Below, in pieces: positions 8,244 through 17,389 of a stretch of 64,000 bases of DNA (within the stretch, counting starts at the first letter, position 1; each line of letters begins with the position of its first letter). Where the stretch lies: the NCBI RefSeq assembly GCF_000153285.1, contig NZ_CH724168.1, positions 1,784,681 to 1,848,680 on the forward strand, given 5' to 3'. The position numbers and the translations under genes are program-made. A model generated the notes under the pieces. It saw only the letters and a program-made list of their open reading frames with translations. It searched no databases and was not told where the DNA came from. The stretch comes from Synechococcus sp. WH 7805. GTDB lineage: Bacteria > Cyanobacteriota > Cyanobacteriia > PCC-6307 > Cyanobiaceae.

Positions 8244-10988
8244 GTGCCCGAACTGGCCAAGACCTACGACCCGGTTGGTACGGAAGCTCGTTGGCAACAG
8301 GCCTGGGACGACCAGGGAGCCTTCCATCCGGACCCCAAAGCGCCTGGTGAACCGTTTTCGGTGGTGATCCCGCCACCGAACGTCACCGGCAGCCTGCACA
8401 TGGGCCATGCCTTCAACACGGCACTGATTGACACGATCGTGCGTTACCAGCGTTTGGCTGGAAAAAACGTGCTCTGCCTGCCTGGCACCGACCACGCCTC
8501 GATCGCGGTGCAGACGATCCTCGAGAAGCAGTTGAAAGAGGAGGGCAAGACCCGCCACGACCTCGGCCGCGACGCCTTCCTGGAGAGGGCCTGGCAGTGG
8601 AAGGCCGAAAGCGGCGGCCGCATCGTGGGCCAGCTGCGGCGCTTGGGCTACTCCGTTGATTGGAAGCGCCAGCGCTTCACGCTGGATGAAGGCCTGAGCG
8701 AGGCGGTGAAGGAGGCCTTCGTGCGCCTGCACGAGCAGGGCCTGATCTACCGCGGTGAATACCTGGTGAACTGGTGCCCCGCCTCCGGTTCGGCGGTGAG
8801 CGACCTGGAGGTGGAGATGAAGGAGGTGGACGGGCATCTCTGGCATTTCCGCTATCCGCTCAGCAGCGGCGACGGCCATCTGGAGGTAGCCACCACCCGG
8901 CCCGAAACGATGCTGGGTGATACGGCGGTGGCGGTGAATCCCACCGATGAGCGCTATGCCCACCTGGTGGGTCAGACCCTCACGCTGCCGTTTGTGGGTC
9001 GTGAGATTCCGATCGTGGCCGACGACCACGTTGAGAAAGACTTCGGCACCGGTTGCGTCAAGGTGACGCCCGCTCACGACCCCAATGATTTCGCCATCGG
9101 CCAGCGCCATGGTCTGCCCCAGATCACGGTGATGCGTAAAAACGGCACGATGAACAGTGAGGCCGGTCAGTTCGAGGGGCTCGATCGCTTTGAGGCCCGC
9201 AAGGCCGTGGTGGCCGGCTTGGAGGAGCTGGGTCTGCTGGTGAAGGTGGAGGACTACCGCCACAGCGTTCCCTATTCCGATCGCGGCAAGGTGCCGGTTG
9301 AGCCGCTGCTCTCCACCCAGTGGTTCGTCAAAACCGAGCCTCTGGCGGCCCGTTGCCGCGAAGCACTGGAGAAGCAAGATCCCCGCTTCATCCCCGAGCG
9401 CTGGGAGAAGGTCTACCGCGATTGGCTCACCGACATTCGCGACTGGTGCATCAGCCGCCAGCTCTGGTGGGGCCATCGCATCCCCGCCTGGTTCGTGATC
9501 AGCGAGACCGGCGGTCAGTACACCGATACCACGCCCTACGTGGTGGCCCGCAACGAAGCCGAAGCCCTGGAGAAGGCCAAGGCGGAGTACGGCGCTGCGG
9601 CGGAGATCGAGCAGGACGAAGACGTGCTCGATACCTGGTTCTCCAGTGGCCTCTGGCCCTTCTCCACCCTGGGTTGGCCCGATGCCGATAGCGCTGACCT
9701 GCAGCGCTGGTACCCCACCAGCACCCTGGTGACGGGCTTCGACATCATCTTTTTCTGGGTGGCCCGGATGACGATGATGGCCGGCGCCTTCACCGGCGAG
9801 ATGCCCTTCCAGGACGTCTACATCCACGGCCTGGTGCGGGACGAGCAGAACCGCAAGATGAGCAAAAGCGCCGGCAATGGCATCGATCCGCTGCTGCTGA
9901 TCGACCGTTACGGCACCGATGCCCTGCGTTTCGCCCTGGTGCGGGAGGTGGCGGGTGCGGGTCAGGACATCCGCCTGGACTACGACCGCAAGACAGACAC
10001 CTCCGCCACGGTGGAGGCCTCGCGCAACTTCGCTAACAAGCTCTGGAATGCCACCCGCTTCGCCCTGATGAACCTGGGCGGCGAGACGCCGGCCCAACTC
10101 GGTGAGCCCATCCCTGAGGCCCTGCAGTTGGCGGACCGTTGGATCCTCTCGCGTCTAGCCAGGGTGAACCGGGAGACGGCCGAGCGCTACAGCAGCTATG
10201 GCCTGGGTGAAGCGGCCAAGGGCCTCTACGAGTTCGCCTGGAACGACGTTTGCGACTGGTATCTGGAGCTGAGCAAGCGCCGGCTCAATCCCGGTGAGAA
10301 CCCCTCAGCCGAGGCCCTGGCTGATCAACGGGTGGCCAAGCAGGTGCTGGCCAAGGTGATCAGCCAGATGCACCTGATGCTGCATCCGCTGATGCCCCAC
10401 CTCACCGAGGAGCTCTGGCACAGCGTCACCGGCGAACCGGAGACCAGTTTCCTGGCCCTGCAGTCCTGGCCGGCTCGGGATGAGAGCGCTCTGGATGATG
10501 CCTTGGAAGCGTCCTTCGCGGAGCTGATCGGTGCTATCCGCTTGGTGCGCAACCTGCGGGCGGTGGCGGGCCTCAAGCCCTCCCAATCGGTGCCGGTGCG
10601 CTTCGTCACCGGCCGCGGCGAGCTGGCGGCTGTGCTCACCAAGGGCACGGCCGATATCACGGCGTTGACCCGGGTGGAGTCGGTGGCGGTGATGACGCCG
10701 GCGGAAGCTGATGCGGCTCCAGTGGCCAAGGCCCTGGCGGGGGTGAGCGGTGAGCTGCAGGTGCTGTTGCCGATCGAAGGGCTTGTGGATCTCGATGCGC
10801 TCAAGGGCCGTCTGGAAAAAGACATCGCCAAGGCCGAGAAGGAGATCAAGGGACTGGCAGGCCGGCTGGGCAACCCCAACTTCGCTGGCAAGGCCCCGCC
10901 AGAGGTGGTGGCGGAATGCCAGGCCAACCTGGATGAGAAGCAGGCTCAGGCCGATCTGGCCCGCAAGCGTCTGGCCGACCTCAGCTGA
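8244..10988 (+). CDS. valS: Valyl-tRNA synthetase
   Basis: A class Ia aminoacyl-tRNA synthetase of 914 residues that charges tRNA-Val and edits threonine. It shows HMGH (52-55) after PPPNVTGSL, the KMSKS loop (538-542), a CP1 editing region with [25 protein letters not shown], and a C-terminal coiled-coil arm ([14 protein letters not shown]). The start is chosen at GTG 8244 ([10 protein letters not shown]), which fits the family N terminus; the upstream open frame overlaps the divergent lipoprotein gene and is not family-like. The cognate tRNA-Val lies 7.6 kb away at 560. Its 3' end converges on the pair-B channel gene with an 18-bp gap. Confidence 0.97.
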   Translation: MPELAKTYDPVGTEARWQQAWDDQGAFHPDPKAPGEPFSVVIPPPNVTGSLHMGHAFNTALIDTIVRYQRLAGKNVLCLPGTDHASIAVQTILEKQLKEEGKTRHDLGRDAFLERAWQWKAESGGRIVGQLRRLGYSVDWKRQRFTLDEGLSEAVKEAFVRLHEQGLIYRGEYLVNWCPASGSAVSDLEVEMKEVDGHLWHFRYPLSSGDGHLEVATTRPETMLGDTAVAVNPTDERYAHLVGQTLTLPFVGREIPIVADDHVEKDFGTGCVKVTPAHDPNDFAIGQRHGLPQITVMRKNGTMNSEAGQFEGLDRFEARKAVVAGLEELGLLVKVEDYRHSVPYSDRGKVPVEPLLSTQWFVKTEPLAARCREALEKQDPRFIPERWEKVYRDWLTDIRDWCISRQLWWGHRIPAWFVISETGGQYTDTTPYVVARNEAEALEKAKAEYGAAAEIEQDEDVLDTWFSSGLWPFSTLGWPDADSADLQRWYPTSTLVTGFDIIFFWVARMTMMAGAFTGEMPFQDVYIHGLVRDEQNRKMSKSAGNGIDPLLLIDRYGTDALRFALVREVAGAGQDIRLDYDRKTDTSATVEASRNFANKLWNATRFALMNLGGETPAQLGEPIPEALQLADRWILSRLARVNRETAERYSSYGLGEAAKGLYEFAWNDVCDWYLELSKRRLNPGENPSAEALADQRVAKQVLAKVISQMHLMLHPLMPHLTEELWHSVTGEPETSFLALQSWPARDESALDDALEASFAELIGAIRLVRNLRAVAGLKPSQSVPVRFVTGRGELAAVLTKGTADITALTRVESVAVMTPAEADAAPVAKALAGVSGELQVLLPIEGLVDLDALKGRLEKDIAKAEKEIKGLAGRLGNPNFAGKAPPEVVAECQANLDEKQAQADLARKRLADLS

Positions 10989-11005
10989 TCTCGACCTGGC
11001 CTTTG

Positions 11006-12253
11006 TCAGCCAAGCGTTTTCTTGTCCTTGGGAGGCCATTCCATGGGGTACACCTGGCGCTGGGGAAAGGGAATGGTGATGTCGTTCTCTTCGAAGGCAG
11101 TCCAGATCTGCTGACGCAGTTCACTGCTGACTGTCAAAGCATCAAGCGGATTGCGAACAGAGAATTTGAGTATGTAGGTGATTGATGAGTCGGCAAAATC
11201 GATCGTGAATGCTTTCGGCATCGGCTGTTTAAGAACCCGGTCGTGAGATTGAGCAATCTCCTCCAGCAAGCCAATGATGAGTTGCGGATTGTGGTGGTAA
11301 GCGGCGCCAATTTCAATGGTTTCTCGTCTGTTATTTTCTCCTGCGGTGAATGATTCCGCTTTCGCTTGAAAAAGGATTTGATTGGGAATCAGCAGTTCCG
11401 CGTCATCACGCTGTCTACTTAGGTAGATCACCCTTAAGCCAAGTTTCTTCACCAGACAAGGTTCATTGTCGATCATGAGAACTTCGCCAGGTTTGATAGA
11501 ACCCTCAAGTAAGAGCCAGATTCCAGTAACAAAGTTCAAGACTGGTTGTTGTAGCCCGAGTCCCAGGCCAATGCTTAATGAGCCGAAGATAACGAGCAGA
11601 GTGCTGCTGTCAAAATTTGCCCATAATGCAAGCGCTACCAGGCCACAGGTAATGATCAAATACTGGAAAAGAGGTTGAAGTAGTTTGCGTGTCCGATCAT
11701 CGTATTTGAGAATTAGTTGAATCACATAGGCTGTAAGTGCTGCAAAAGTTTGACTCGTTACTAAGATTAAGTACAATCCAATGGCAAGTAAAAAGGTGTT
11801 GCCGATGGCGAACTCAGTGTTTGAAAAATTACCTATTCCAACAATGCTTATAGCCGACAGGCTGCTAAGTCTTGCGATAAAATAAGTAATCGCCCAGACC
11901 AATATTGCGGGCTTCGCGATTTTACTGAGTAACGCTGCAAGTTGATTTTTGCGGTTATTGATCTTTAGTTTTGATTCAATCCAGCTGACAGTATTAAAGA
12001 GTGCCCAGAAGAGCCCCACCTGAAGAACAATGCCAGATGGGATTGGCACGATCCCAAGAAGCAGTCCCGTGCCTACTAGGGTTAGAGGGCCAACAAGATT
12101 GGCAAGGGGTTGATTGTTGTTGAAGAGTGTCGTCGTCCGGCGGGTGAATGCAACTGAAATCGCAACAAGAAGGATAAAAGCGATCTGCCAGCTCACGCTC
12201 CACCTGTCCAAGTAGCCCAGCCAACCCACAATCTCTGTCTGTAGTGCCTCCAT
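11006..12253 (-). CDS. MscS-type channel, pair B
   Basis: A 415-residue paralogue of the pair-A channel with the same N-terminal pattern (EIVGWLGYLDRWS). The pore helix region is VIFGSLSIGLGLGLQQ rather than GLGFGIKE, so the charged Lys-Glu at its end is replaced by Gln-Gln. It keeps LLLEGSIKPGEVLMIDNEPCLVKKLGLR and the C-terminal IPFPQRQVYPMEWPP shared with pair C. The coding sequence is more AT-rich than neighbouring valS and the ABC genes. It starts 5 bp after the stop of its lipoprotein partner. The pore differences suggest distinct gating or selectivity; that is inference. Confidence 0.87.
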   Translation of the reverse strand: MEALQTEIVGWLGYLDRWSVSWQIAFILLVAISVAFTRRTTTLFNNNQPLANLVGPLTLVGTGLLLGIVPIPSGIVLQVGLFWALFNTVSWIESKLKINNRKNQLAALLSKIAKPAILVWAITYFIARLSSLSAISIVGIGNFSNTEFAIGNTFLLAIGLYLILVTSQTFAALTAYVIQLILKYDDRTRKLLQPLFQYLIITCGLVALALWANFDSSTLLVIFGSLSIGLGLGLQQPVLNFVTGIWLLLEGSIKPGEVLMIDNEPCLVKKLGLRVIYLSRQRDDAELLIPNQILFQAKAESFTAGENNRRETIEIGAAYHHNPQLIIGLLEEIAQSHDRVLKQPMPKAFTIDFADSSITYILKFSVRNPLDALTVSSELRQQIWTAFEENDITIPFPQRQVYPMEWPPKDKKTLG

Positions 12254-12258
12254 GGTGA

Positions 12259-13500
12259 TCAGTTTGTTTGTGGTGTGGTGAGGATTTTTAAGGCTTCATC
12301 GACGTCGAGAGAGCCATCAATAACATCTGCGATTGTTTTGCTTGGATCTCCATAGCGTTCTCCGTAGCTTTGTAGTCCAGGTTCCTCTTTCGAGTAAGAC
12401 TGACTCTGCTCGTTATATGATGTATTGATGGCAGATTGGATTTTTGAGATCTCAGGTGGAATGGATACGTTTTGATTGGCTGCTAGGAGTCCTAAATCGT
12501 CGAGTTGAATCTTTCTCTGTGCGATGACGTTCACATTGGATATGATGAATTTCAATGCCATAGTCCGTTGGGATTGGCTGGAATCTTTCCCTAGTGAGAA
12601 GCCGTAAAATACTTGACTTGGAAATGCTTTTGAGCTTCTGCCGTTCGGGAGTGCGGCGACTCCGAGCTTGTTCCCCATCGTCTTTTTGAGATCTTCCAGT
12701 GCGGTGCCGCCCCAGCATGTAATCCAGTCGAGTTGATTGTTTTTCAGCTTGAGACTCAATTCTCTGAAGTTCTCATGGAATGAGATGTTCTTATAGAGGG
12801 CAGCCCGTTGTAGCCATTGAAGCCATGCCTGGATGCCTGGGTATGCTTGATTTGTTGTAATTCCTCTTCCAAGTGAGCTGAATTCTGAGATCGCTCCCTG
12901 CGTGCCCGCTGTCCATCTGAGCTCAAAAAGATTGGCTGCCAGTCCGATTCTTTTCCCGCTGGCGCTGAGTTCTTCAAGCTCTTGAATCGTGCTTGGAGGG
13001 TCATTTATTTTTGTTTTGTTGAAGCATGCGAATTGTGTGTTGATCAGCCATGGTGCAAACAAATATCCAGCTTTTGTTTTGGCTCTCGATTGGGTGCGCT
13101 GGCTATAAATGGCATTAAAATATTGCTGACTGGGGAGTGTCGTGATGAGGTCGCGAGCGAACAATTCAGGCGCTGAAACTTGTTCTGTAATGACCAGGTC
13201 GGGCCCAAGGTTGAGGCTGGTGTCTTTGGTGATCTGGTCGTAAAAATTCTTTGACTTGTAGTTAATGAAAACAACGTTCACGGCTGGGTTGGAGCGTTGA
13301 AAGGCTTCGGTGTATTTACTCAGGAACGATCGTATTTGGCTTGTTTCGGCTCTGAAATCTTCTTCATTAATTCCGGTAGTAATAAAGAGTGTCTTCGGCG
13401 CCTTCAGGCTTGTGCAACTGCTCAGCAGGATTGCCAGTGATCCTGCTAAGAGTCTGTTGAAGGTTTTCAGGCAGCGCACCGTCGGAGCCGCAGGGTTCAT
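12259..13500 (-). CDS. Solute-binding-like lipoprotein, pair B
   Basis: 413 residues with a signal peptide ending in lipobox LSSC (Cys29). It shares the family landmarks LGPDLVITEQ, QFACFN, PPSTIQEL, WTAGTQG, LDWITCW and LGKDSS. As in the paralogues, exactly two non-lipid Cys are present in the mature part. It is Lys/Asn/Ser-rich and AT-richer than pairs A and C, pointing to faster divergence or separate acquisition. The C-terminal region (SKTIADVIDGSLDVDEALKIL) resembles the tail repeat where sugar-type binding proteins end. It is divergent from the ABC-2 exporter (183-bp intergenic region 13501-13683, which presumably holds both promoters). Confidence 0.8.
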   Translation of the reverse strand: MNPAAPTVRCLKTFNRLLAGSLAILLSSCTSLKAPKTLFITTGINEEDFRAETSQIRSFLSKYTEAFQRSNPAVNVVFINYKSKNFYDQITKDTSLNLGPDLVITEQVSAPELFARDLITTLPSQQYFNAIYSQRTQSRAKTKAGYLFAPWLINTQFACFNKTKINDPPSTIQELEELSASGKRIGLAANLFELRWTAGTQGAISEFSSLGRGITTNQAYPGIQAWLQWLQRAALYKNISFHENFRELSLKLKNNQLDWITCWGGTALEDLKKTMGNKLGVAALPNGRSSKAFPSQVFYGFSLGKDSSQSQRTMALKFIISNVNVIAQRKIQLDDLGLLAANQNVSIPPEISKIQSAINTSYNEQSQSYSKEEPGLQSYGERYGDPSKTIADVIDGSLDVDEALKILTTPQTN

Positions 13501-13683
13501 ATTCCTTGTGAATTTAACTTGGTTTTATTAGGCTGCCGATCCGTTCTGCACTGTCTGGCACTCCAACGGTTTGTGTTTTCCGCGAAGAGATCAGCAATAG
13601 AACATCGTGAAGCCACCCTTGCTCAAGCGGCTTGTCAAAATTGATTTAGTTACAGTTTTCGCAGCAACCCGGCAACGCGAGGC

Positions 13684-14664
13684 ATGGCGCTCATCAGCGT
13701 TTCGGAGCTGTCCAAGATCTACCAGGTTGCTGAGAAGCAGCCAGGGCTAGCTGGCACCCTGCGCCATTTCGTCCGCCGCCGCACCCGGGACGTGACGGCG
13801 GTGCAGAACGTGTCGTTTGCGATTGAGCCTGGCGAGATGGTGGGTTTTCTCGGCGCTAACGGCGCCGGCAAAACCACCACCTTGAAGATGCTCTGTGGCT
13901 TGATCCACCCCAGCGCCGGGGAGGTGCAGGTGGCGGGCCACCGGCCCCAGCGCCGTCAGGCAGAGTTTCTTCGCCGGATCACCCTGGTGATGGGCCAGAA
14001 GCAGCAACTGCTCTGGGATCTGCCGCCGATGGATTCGCTGCGGGTGAATGCGGCTGTCTACGGTATCCCCGATGTTGTGGCTCGGCGACGGATCAGCGAA
14101 CTGGCTGATCTGCTGGAGCTGGGGGAGGAGCTCACCCGGCCGGTGCGCAAGCTCTCCCTGGGTCAGCGGATGAAAGCCGAGCTGCTGGCAGCGCTGCTGC
14201 ACGAGCCGGAGGTGCTGTTCCTCGATGAGCCCACGCTGGGTCTGGATGTGAATGCCCAGGCCCGGGTGCGCCAGTTCCTCGCTGAGTACAACCGCCGTAC
14301 GGGGGCAACGGTGCTGCTCACCAGCCATTACATGGCTGACATCACAGCCCTGTGCCCGCGGGTGTTGCTGATCCATCAGGGACGTTTGTTTCACGATGGG
14401 CCGCTGGACTCCCTGGCTGAGCAATTGGCGCCGGAGCGGGAGGTGCGATTGGAGTTGGAATCCCCTGTTGCCCCTTCGGTGTTCGCGGGTCTGGGGCGCT
14501 TGGAGCGAATCGAAGGCTGTGATGTGCGGCTGCTGGTTTCAAGGGATCAGCTCACCGCCGTGGTGGCCCAGCTGCTTGAGCGCTTCGAGGTGCGCGACTT
14601 GGATGTGACCGATCCGCCGATTGAGGAACTGATCGGTGGGCTGTTCCGACAGGGGCGCGTCTGA
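13684..14664 (+). CDS. ABC-2 type exporter, ATP-binding protein
   Basis: A 326-residue ATPase with Walker A GANGAGKT (57-64), Q-loop region (VMGQKQQLLWDLP), signature LSLGQRMKAEL (about 157-167), Walker B VLFLDEPTLGLD and the switch region TSHYMADI. The C-terminal extension (DLDVTDPPIEELIGGLF) is typical of DrrA/NatA-like subunits paired with ABC-2_2 permeases. It would power export by the two permeases that follow. Its stop codon overlaps the ATG of the next gene (TGATG). The substrate is not predictable. Confidence 0.92.
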   Translation: MALISVSELSKIYQVAEKQPGLAGTLRHFVRRRTRDVTAVQNVSFAIEPGEMVGFLGANGAGKTTTLKMLCGLIHPSAGEVQVAGHRPQRRQAEFLRRITLVMGQKQQLLWDLPPMDSLRVNAAVYGIPDVVARRRISELADLLELGEELTRPVRKLSLGQRMKAELLAALLHEPEVLFLDEPTLGLDVNAQARVRQFLAEYNRRTGATVLLTSHYMADITALCPRVLLIHQGRLFHDGPLDSLAEQLAPEREVRLELESPVAPSVFAGLGRLERIEGCDVRLLVSRDQLTAVVAQLLERFEVRDLDVTDPPIEELIGGLFRQGRV

Positions 14665-15461
14665 TGCGGATCTTCGGGCTGAACCGGCGGATCATCCGCG
14701 TGCTGCTGGGCACCCAGTACGCCCACATGCTCGAGTACCGCGCCGAGATCGCTCTCTGGGCGCTCTCCGGTGTGTTGCCGTTCATCATGCTCAGCGTCTG
14801 GAGCGGCAGTGATGCGCGCTCGGGGCTGGGTCTTGATGGGGTGGCCCTGGATCGCTATTTCCTCAGTGCCTTTCTGGTGCGCCAGTTTTCGGTGGTGTGG
14901 GTGGTGTACGACTTCGAGGAAGACGCCCTGATGGGTCGGCTCTCCCCTTACCTGCTGCAACCGCTGCACCCGCTCTGGCGCTACGTGGCGGCGCATCTCG
15001 GTGAGCAGCTCACGCGTCTGCCCTTCGCGGCTCTGATTGCGGCAGTGTTCTTCGTAGTGCAGCCCCAGGCGTTCTGGTTGCCGTCGGTGGGCGGGTTCCT
15101 GCTGGCCTGGCTCGCCACCTGGATGGCCTTTGCCATCGCCTTTTTGTTTCAGAGCCTGATTGCGGCTTTGTGCTTCTGGAGTGAAAAGGCCAGTGCCCTG
15201 GAGCGGCTCCAGTTCATTCCCTTTCTGTTTCTTTCGGGCTTGTTGGCGCCGCTCACGGCCTTCCCGCCGGCGGTTCGCGCCTGGGCCCAATGGACCCCGT
15301 TCCCCTATCTGATCGATTTCCCGGCTCGGGTGCTGGCGGGCCAGCCGGTGGATCTGCTGGCGGGTTTTGGGGCGCAACTGGCCTGGATCGCCTTGTTGTT
15401 GCCGCTGGTGCTGCTGCTCTGGCGGGCCGGAGTGCGGCGCTACAGCGCCATGGGGGCCTGA
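14664..15461 (+). CDS. ABC-2 type permease (ABC-2_2/DUF990-like), subunit 1
   Basis: 265 residues, about six hydrophobic segments, beginning with MLEYRAEIALWALSGVLPF. It has an amphipathic turn VVYDFEEDALMGRLSPYLLQPLHP that matches the coupling region of this family, and a late PFPYLIDFPARVLAGQP motif. It overlaps by 1 nt with genes on both sides (TGATG), so three proteins are made in a fixed ratio. It likely forms a heterodimeric pore with the next gene product. Confidence 0.88.
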   Translation: MRIFGLNRRIIRVLLGTQYAHMLEYRAEIALWALSGVLPFIMLSVWSGSDARSGLGLDGVALDRYFLSAFLVRQFSVVWVVYDFEEDALMGRLSPYLLQPLHPLWRYVAAHLGEQLTRLPFAALIAAVFFVVQPQAFWLPSVGGFLLAWLATWMAFAIAFLFQSLIAALCFWSEKASALERLQFIPFLFLSGLLAPLTAFPPAVRAWAQWTPFPYLIDFPARVLAGQPVDLLAGFGAQLAWIALLLPLVLLLWRAGVRRYSAMGA

Positions 15462-16249
15462 TGGGGCGCTATTGGCGAACCCTGTGTCGCTTTTGGAGCA
15501 CCGCTCTTGCGGTGCAGCTGGAGTATCAGGCCAATGTGTTGATCGAGCTGCTGGCGGTGGCGATGAGCCTTAGCGGCAGCCTGTTTCTGCTTTCGCTCTT
15601 TTATGGACCGCAGCAGACTCTGGGGGACTGGAGCTGGGCCCAGGCTCTGATGGTGCAGGGGCTCTACACCGTGTTCGACGGCATGGCCACCACCTGGCTG
15701 CGCCCCAATCTCGGCGCGATTGTCACCCATGTGCGCGAGGGCACCCTGGACTTTGTGCTGCTCAAGCCGATCGACAGTCAGTTCTGGCTGTCGCTGCGCA
15801 CGCTGTCGCCGGCAGGGCTGCCGGAGATCGGTCTGGGGCTTGGGCTTTTGGCCTGGGGCAGCCATCAGGCCGGTGTGGTGCTCACGCTTTCCTCCTTTTT
15901 CTCCGTGCTGGTGATGCTGCTGGCCGGTGGCTTGATTCTTTATTCACTGTGGTTTCTGATCGCTGCCACGAGCATCTGGTTCGTCAAAACCTGGAATGCC
16001 ACGGAGGTGTTACGAGCTCTTCTGGCCTCTGGCCGCTACCCCCTCAATGCCTATCCGCCGGCCCTGCGCCTGCTCTTCACATTGGTGCTGCCGGTGGCCT
16101 TTCTCACCACGGTTCCCGCCCAGGTGTTGCTTGGACAAGCCGCTGCACCGATGCTGATGACGGGTTGTGGTTTGGCTGTGCTGTTCTTTGCGGCGGCGCG
16201 AGCCTTCTGGTTGTTTGCCCTGCGCTCTTACACCTCAGCGTCGAGTTGA
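15461..16249 (+). CDS. ABC-2 type permease (ABC-2_2/DUF990-like), subunit 2
   Basis: The start is ATG 15461 (MGRYWRTLCRFW), overlapping the previous stop, giving 262 residues. About six hydrophobic segments are visible, plus the family coupling stretch IVTHVREGTLDFVLLKPIDSQFW. The late motif RYPLNAYPPALRLLFTLVLPVAFLTTVPA is cut into shorter hydrophobic blocks and is typical of these permeases. It ends 15 bp from the convergent MscS gene. The exporter sits between lipoprotein/channel pairs B and C, but transcription is separate. Confidence 0.88.
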   Translation: MGRYWRTLCRFWSTALAVQLEYQANVLIELLAVAMSLSGSLFLLSLFYGPQQTLGDWSWAQALMVQGLYTVFDGMATTWLRPNLGAIVTHVREGTLDFVLLKPIDSQFWLSLRTLSPAGLPEIGLGLGLLAWGSHQAGVVLTLSSFFSVLVMLLAGGLILYSLWFLIAATSIWFVKTWNATEVLRALLASGRYPLNAYPPALRLLFTLVLPVAFLTTVPAQVLLGQAAAPMLMTGCGLAVLFFAAARAFWLFALRSYTSASS

Positions 16250-16264
16250 CATTACCGGGCGTGT

Positions 16265-17296
16265 TCAAGATGCATCTTGCGGAATCAATGCAGTCCATTG
16301 CTTTGGAGTGCTGGACGACGCTGGGTAGAGAGTCATGCAATTGAAAGCAAAATCGGCCCCACTCCGCCTCACAATTCCTGCTATGTCGAGGAATATGGAT
16401 TGCTGAATCTCTAGCCATTCGGCCCAGACCGTTGTCTTGGTGAAGCAATAAACCATCATGTTGATGGATGATGCATCCCACTGATTGAAATTCACAAGGA
16501 TGATTTGTTCCTGATCGATCTGAGGATGATGCTGGAGATGTTTTTTGACCTCATGAGTGATCCCTGCGACCTTGTTGATGTCTTCATAGCGCAGGCTGAT
16601 ATTGGCAAGAATGCGCCTGTTGTACATTTGGCCTGGGTTTTCAATCGGTTTTGTCGCAAAAATCGAGTTAGGGATGTGCAGTGGCCTGCGATCGAATGTG
16701 CGGATTCTTGTGTAGTACCAGCCGATTGATTCCACGGTTCCCTGCAGGTTGTCAGTGTTAATCCAATCGCCTTCTTTAAAGGGCCGATTGAAGAACAGCA
16801 TGAAGCCTGAAAGAAAATTCTGGCTGATCTGTTGCGTGGCAAAGGTGAAGCCGATTCCTGCACCACCCAGCAGGGTTGCAATGGCCGCAGAGGGAATACC
16901 GAAGTTCACCATTAATACGGCTGTTGTGATCAGCAGCGCGACAATGGTGTAGAGACGACCCAGCAGGTTGACGAGCATGGCTTCGTCTTGTTCGTTGTCC
17001 ATCTGCAACCAGCGGCGCATGGACGCCGATTCCAGAATTGTGTTTCCCACATTCAGCACTGCCCAGCTGATCGTGACAATCACCAAGGACGCTGCAAGAC
17101 GGTTCAGGAGTTGCTGTTCCATCACATCAACACGCTGGTTGATGTGATGGGTGATCCAGGTTCCATAGAGCGTGAGCCCTAGGCCAATCAGCACTGGCCT
17201 CCTCAAGCTACGGCTGATATTGCTCCCGAGGTTGCGACCATGGCGGCTGAGAAGTTGCAGACACAGCCATGCACCCACCAGCACCAAGGACCCCAC
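16265..17296 (-). CDS. MscS family channel (YnaI-like, distinct from pairs A-C)
   Basis: 343 residues from GTG 17296. It has TM3 with TLLGGAGIGFTFATQQ, then NFLSGFMLFFNRPFKEGDWI, and the beta-domain GTVESIGWYYTRIRTFD..LHIPNSIF, which is close to ordinary MscS/YnaI. It lacks the DPC and IPFPQ features of the three paired channels. The reading frame stays open with protein-like sequence for another 30 codons upstream (PIREFTTTAVNRVEF..), where YnaI-type proteins normally begin, yet no ATG, GTG or TTG occurs there; ATT at 17362 is the only near-cognate start in a good place. It follows channel C on the same strand with no own promoter obvious. Confidence 0.82.
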   Translation of the reverse strand: MGSLVLVGAWLCLQLLSRHGRNLGSNISRSLRRPVLIGLGLTLYGTWITHHINQRVDVMEQQLLNRLAASLVIVTISWAVLNVGNTILESASMRRWLQMDNEQDEAMLVNLLGRLYTIVALLITTAVLMVNFGIPSAAIATLLGGAGIGFTFATQQISQNFLSGFMLFFNRPFKEGDWINTDNLQGTVESIGWYYTRIRTFDRRPLHIPNSIFATKPIENPGQMYNRRILANISLRYEDINKVAGITHEVKKHLQHHPQIDQEQIILVNFNQWDASSINMMVYCFTKTTVWAEWLEIQQSIFLDIAGIVRRSGADFAFNCMTLYPASSSTPKQWTALIPQDAS

Positions 17297-17389
17297 AGCA
17301 AGGCCGGTGTTGGTGTGTAGAAATTCAACGCGGTTGACCGCAGTTGTTGTGAATTCCCGAATGGGTCTAGAGCGACAGGGGTTGAGATT

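Noticed and set aside
8109..10097. 662-codon frame on the minus strand inside valS
   Set aside because: It is antisense to the intact valS, His/Gln/Gly-rich with no domain, and arises from codon bias in GC-rich DNA.
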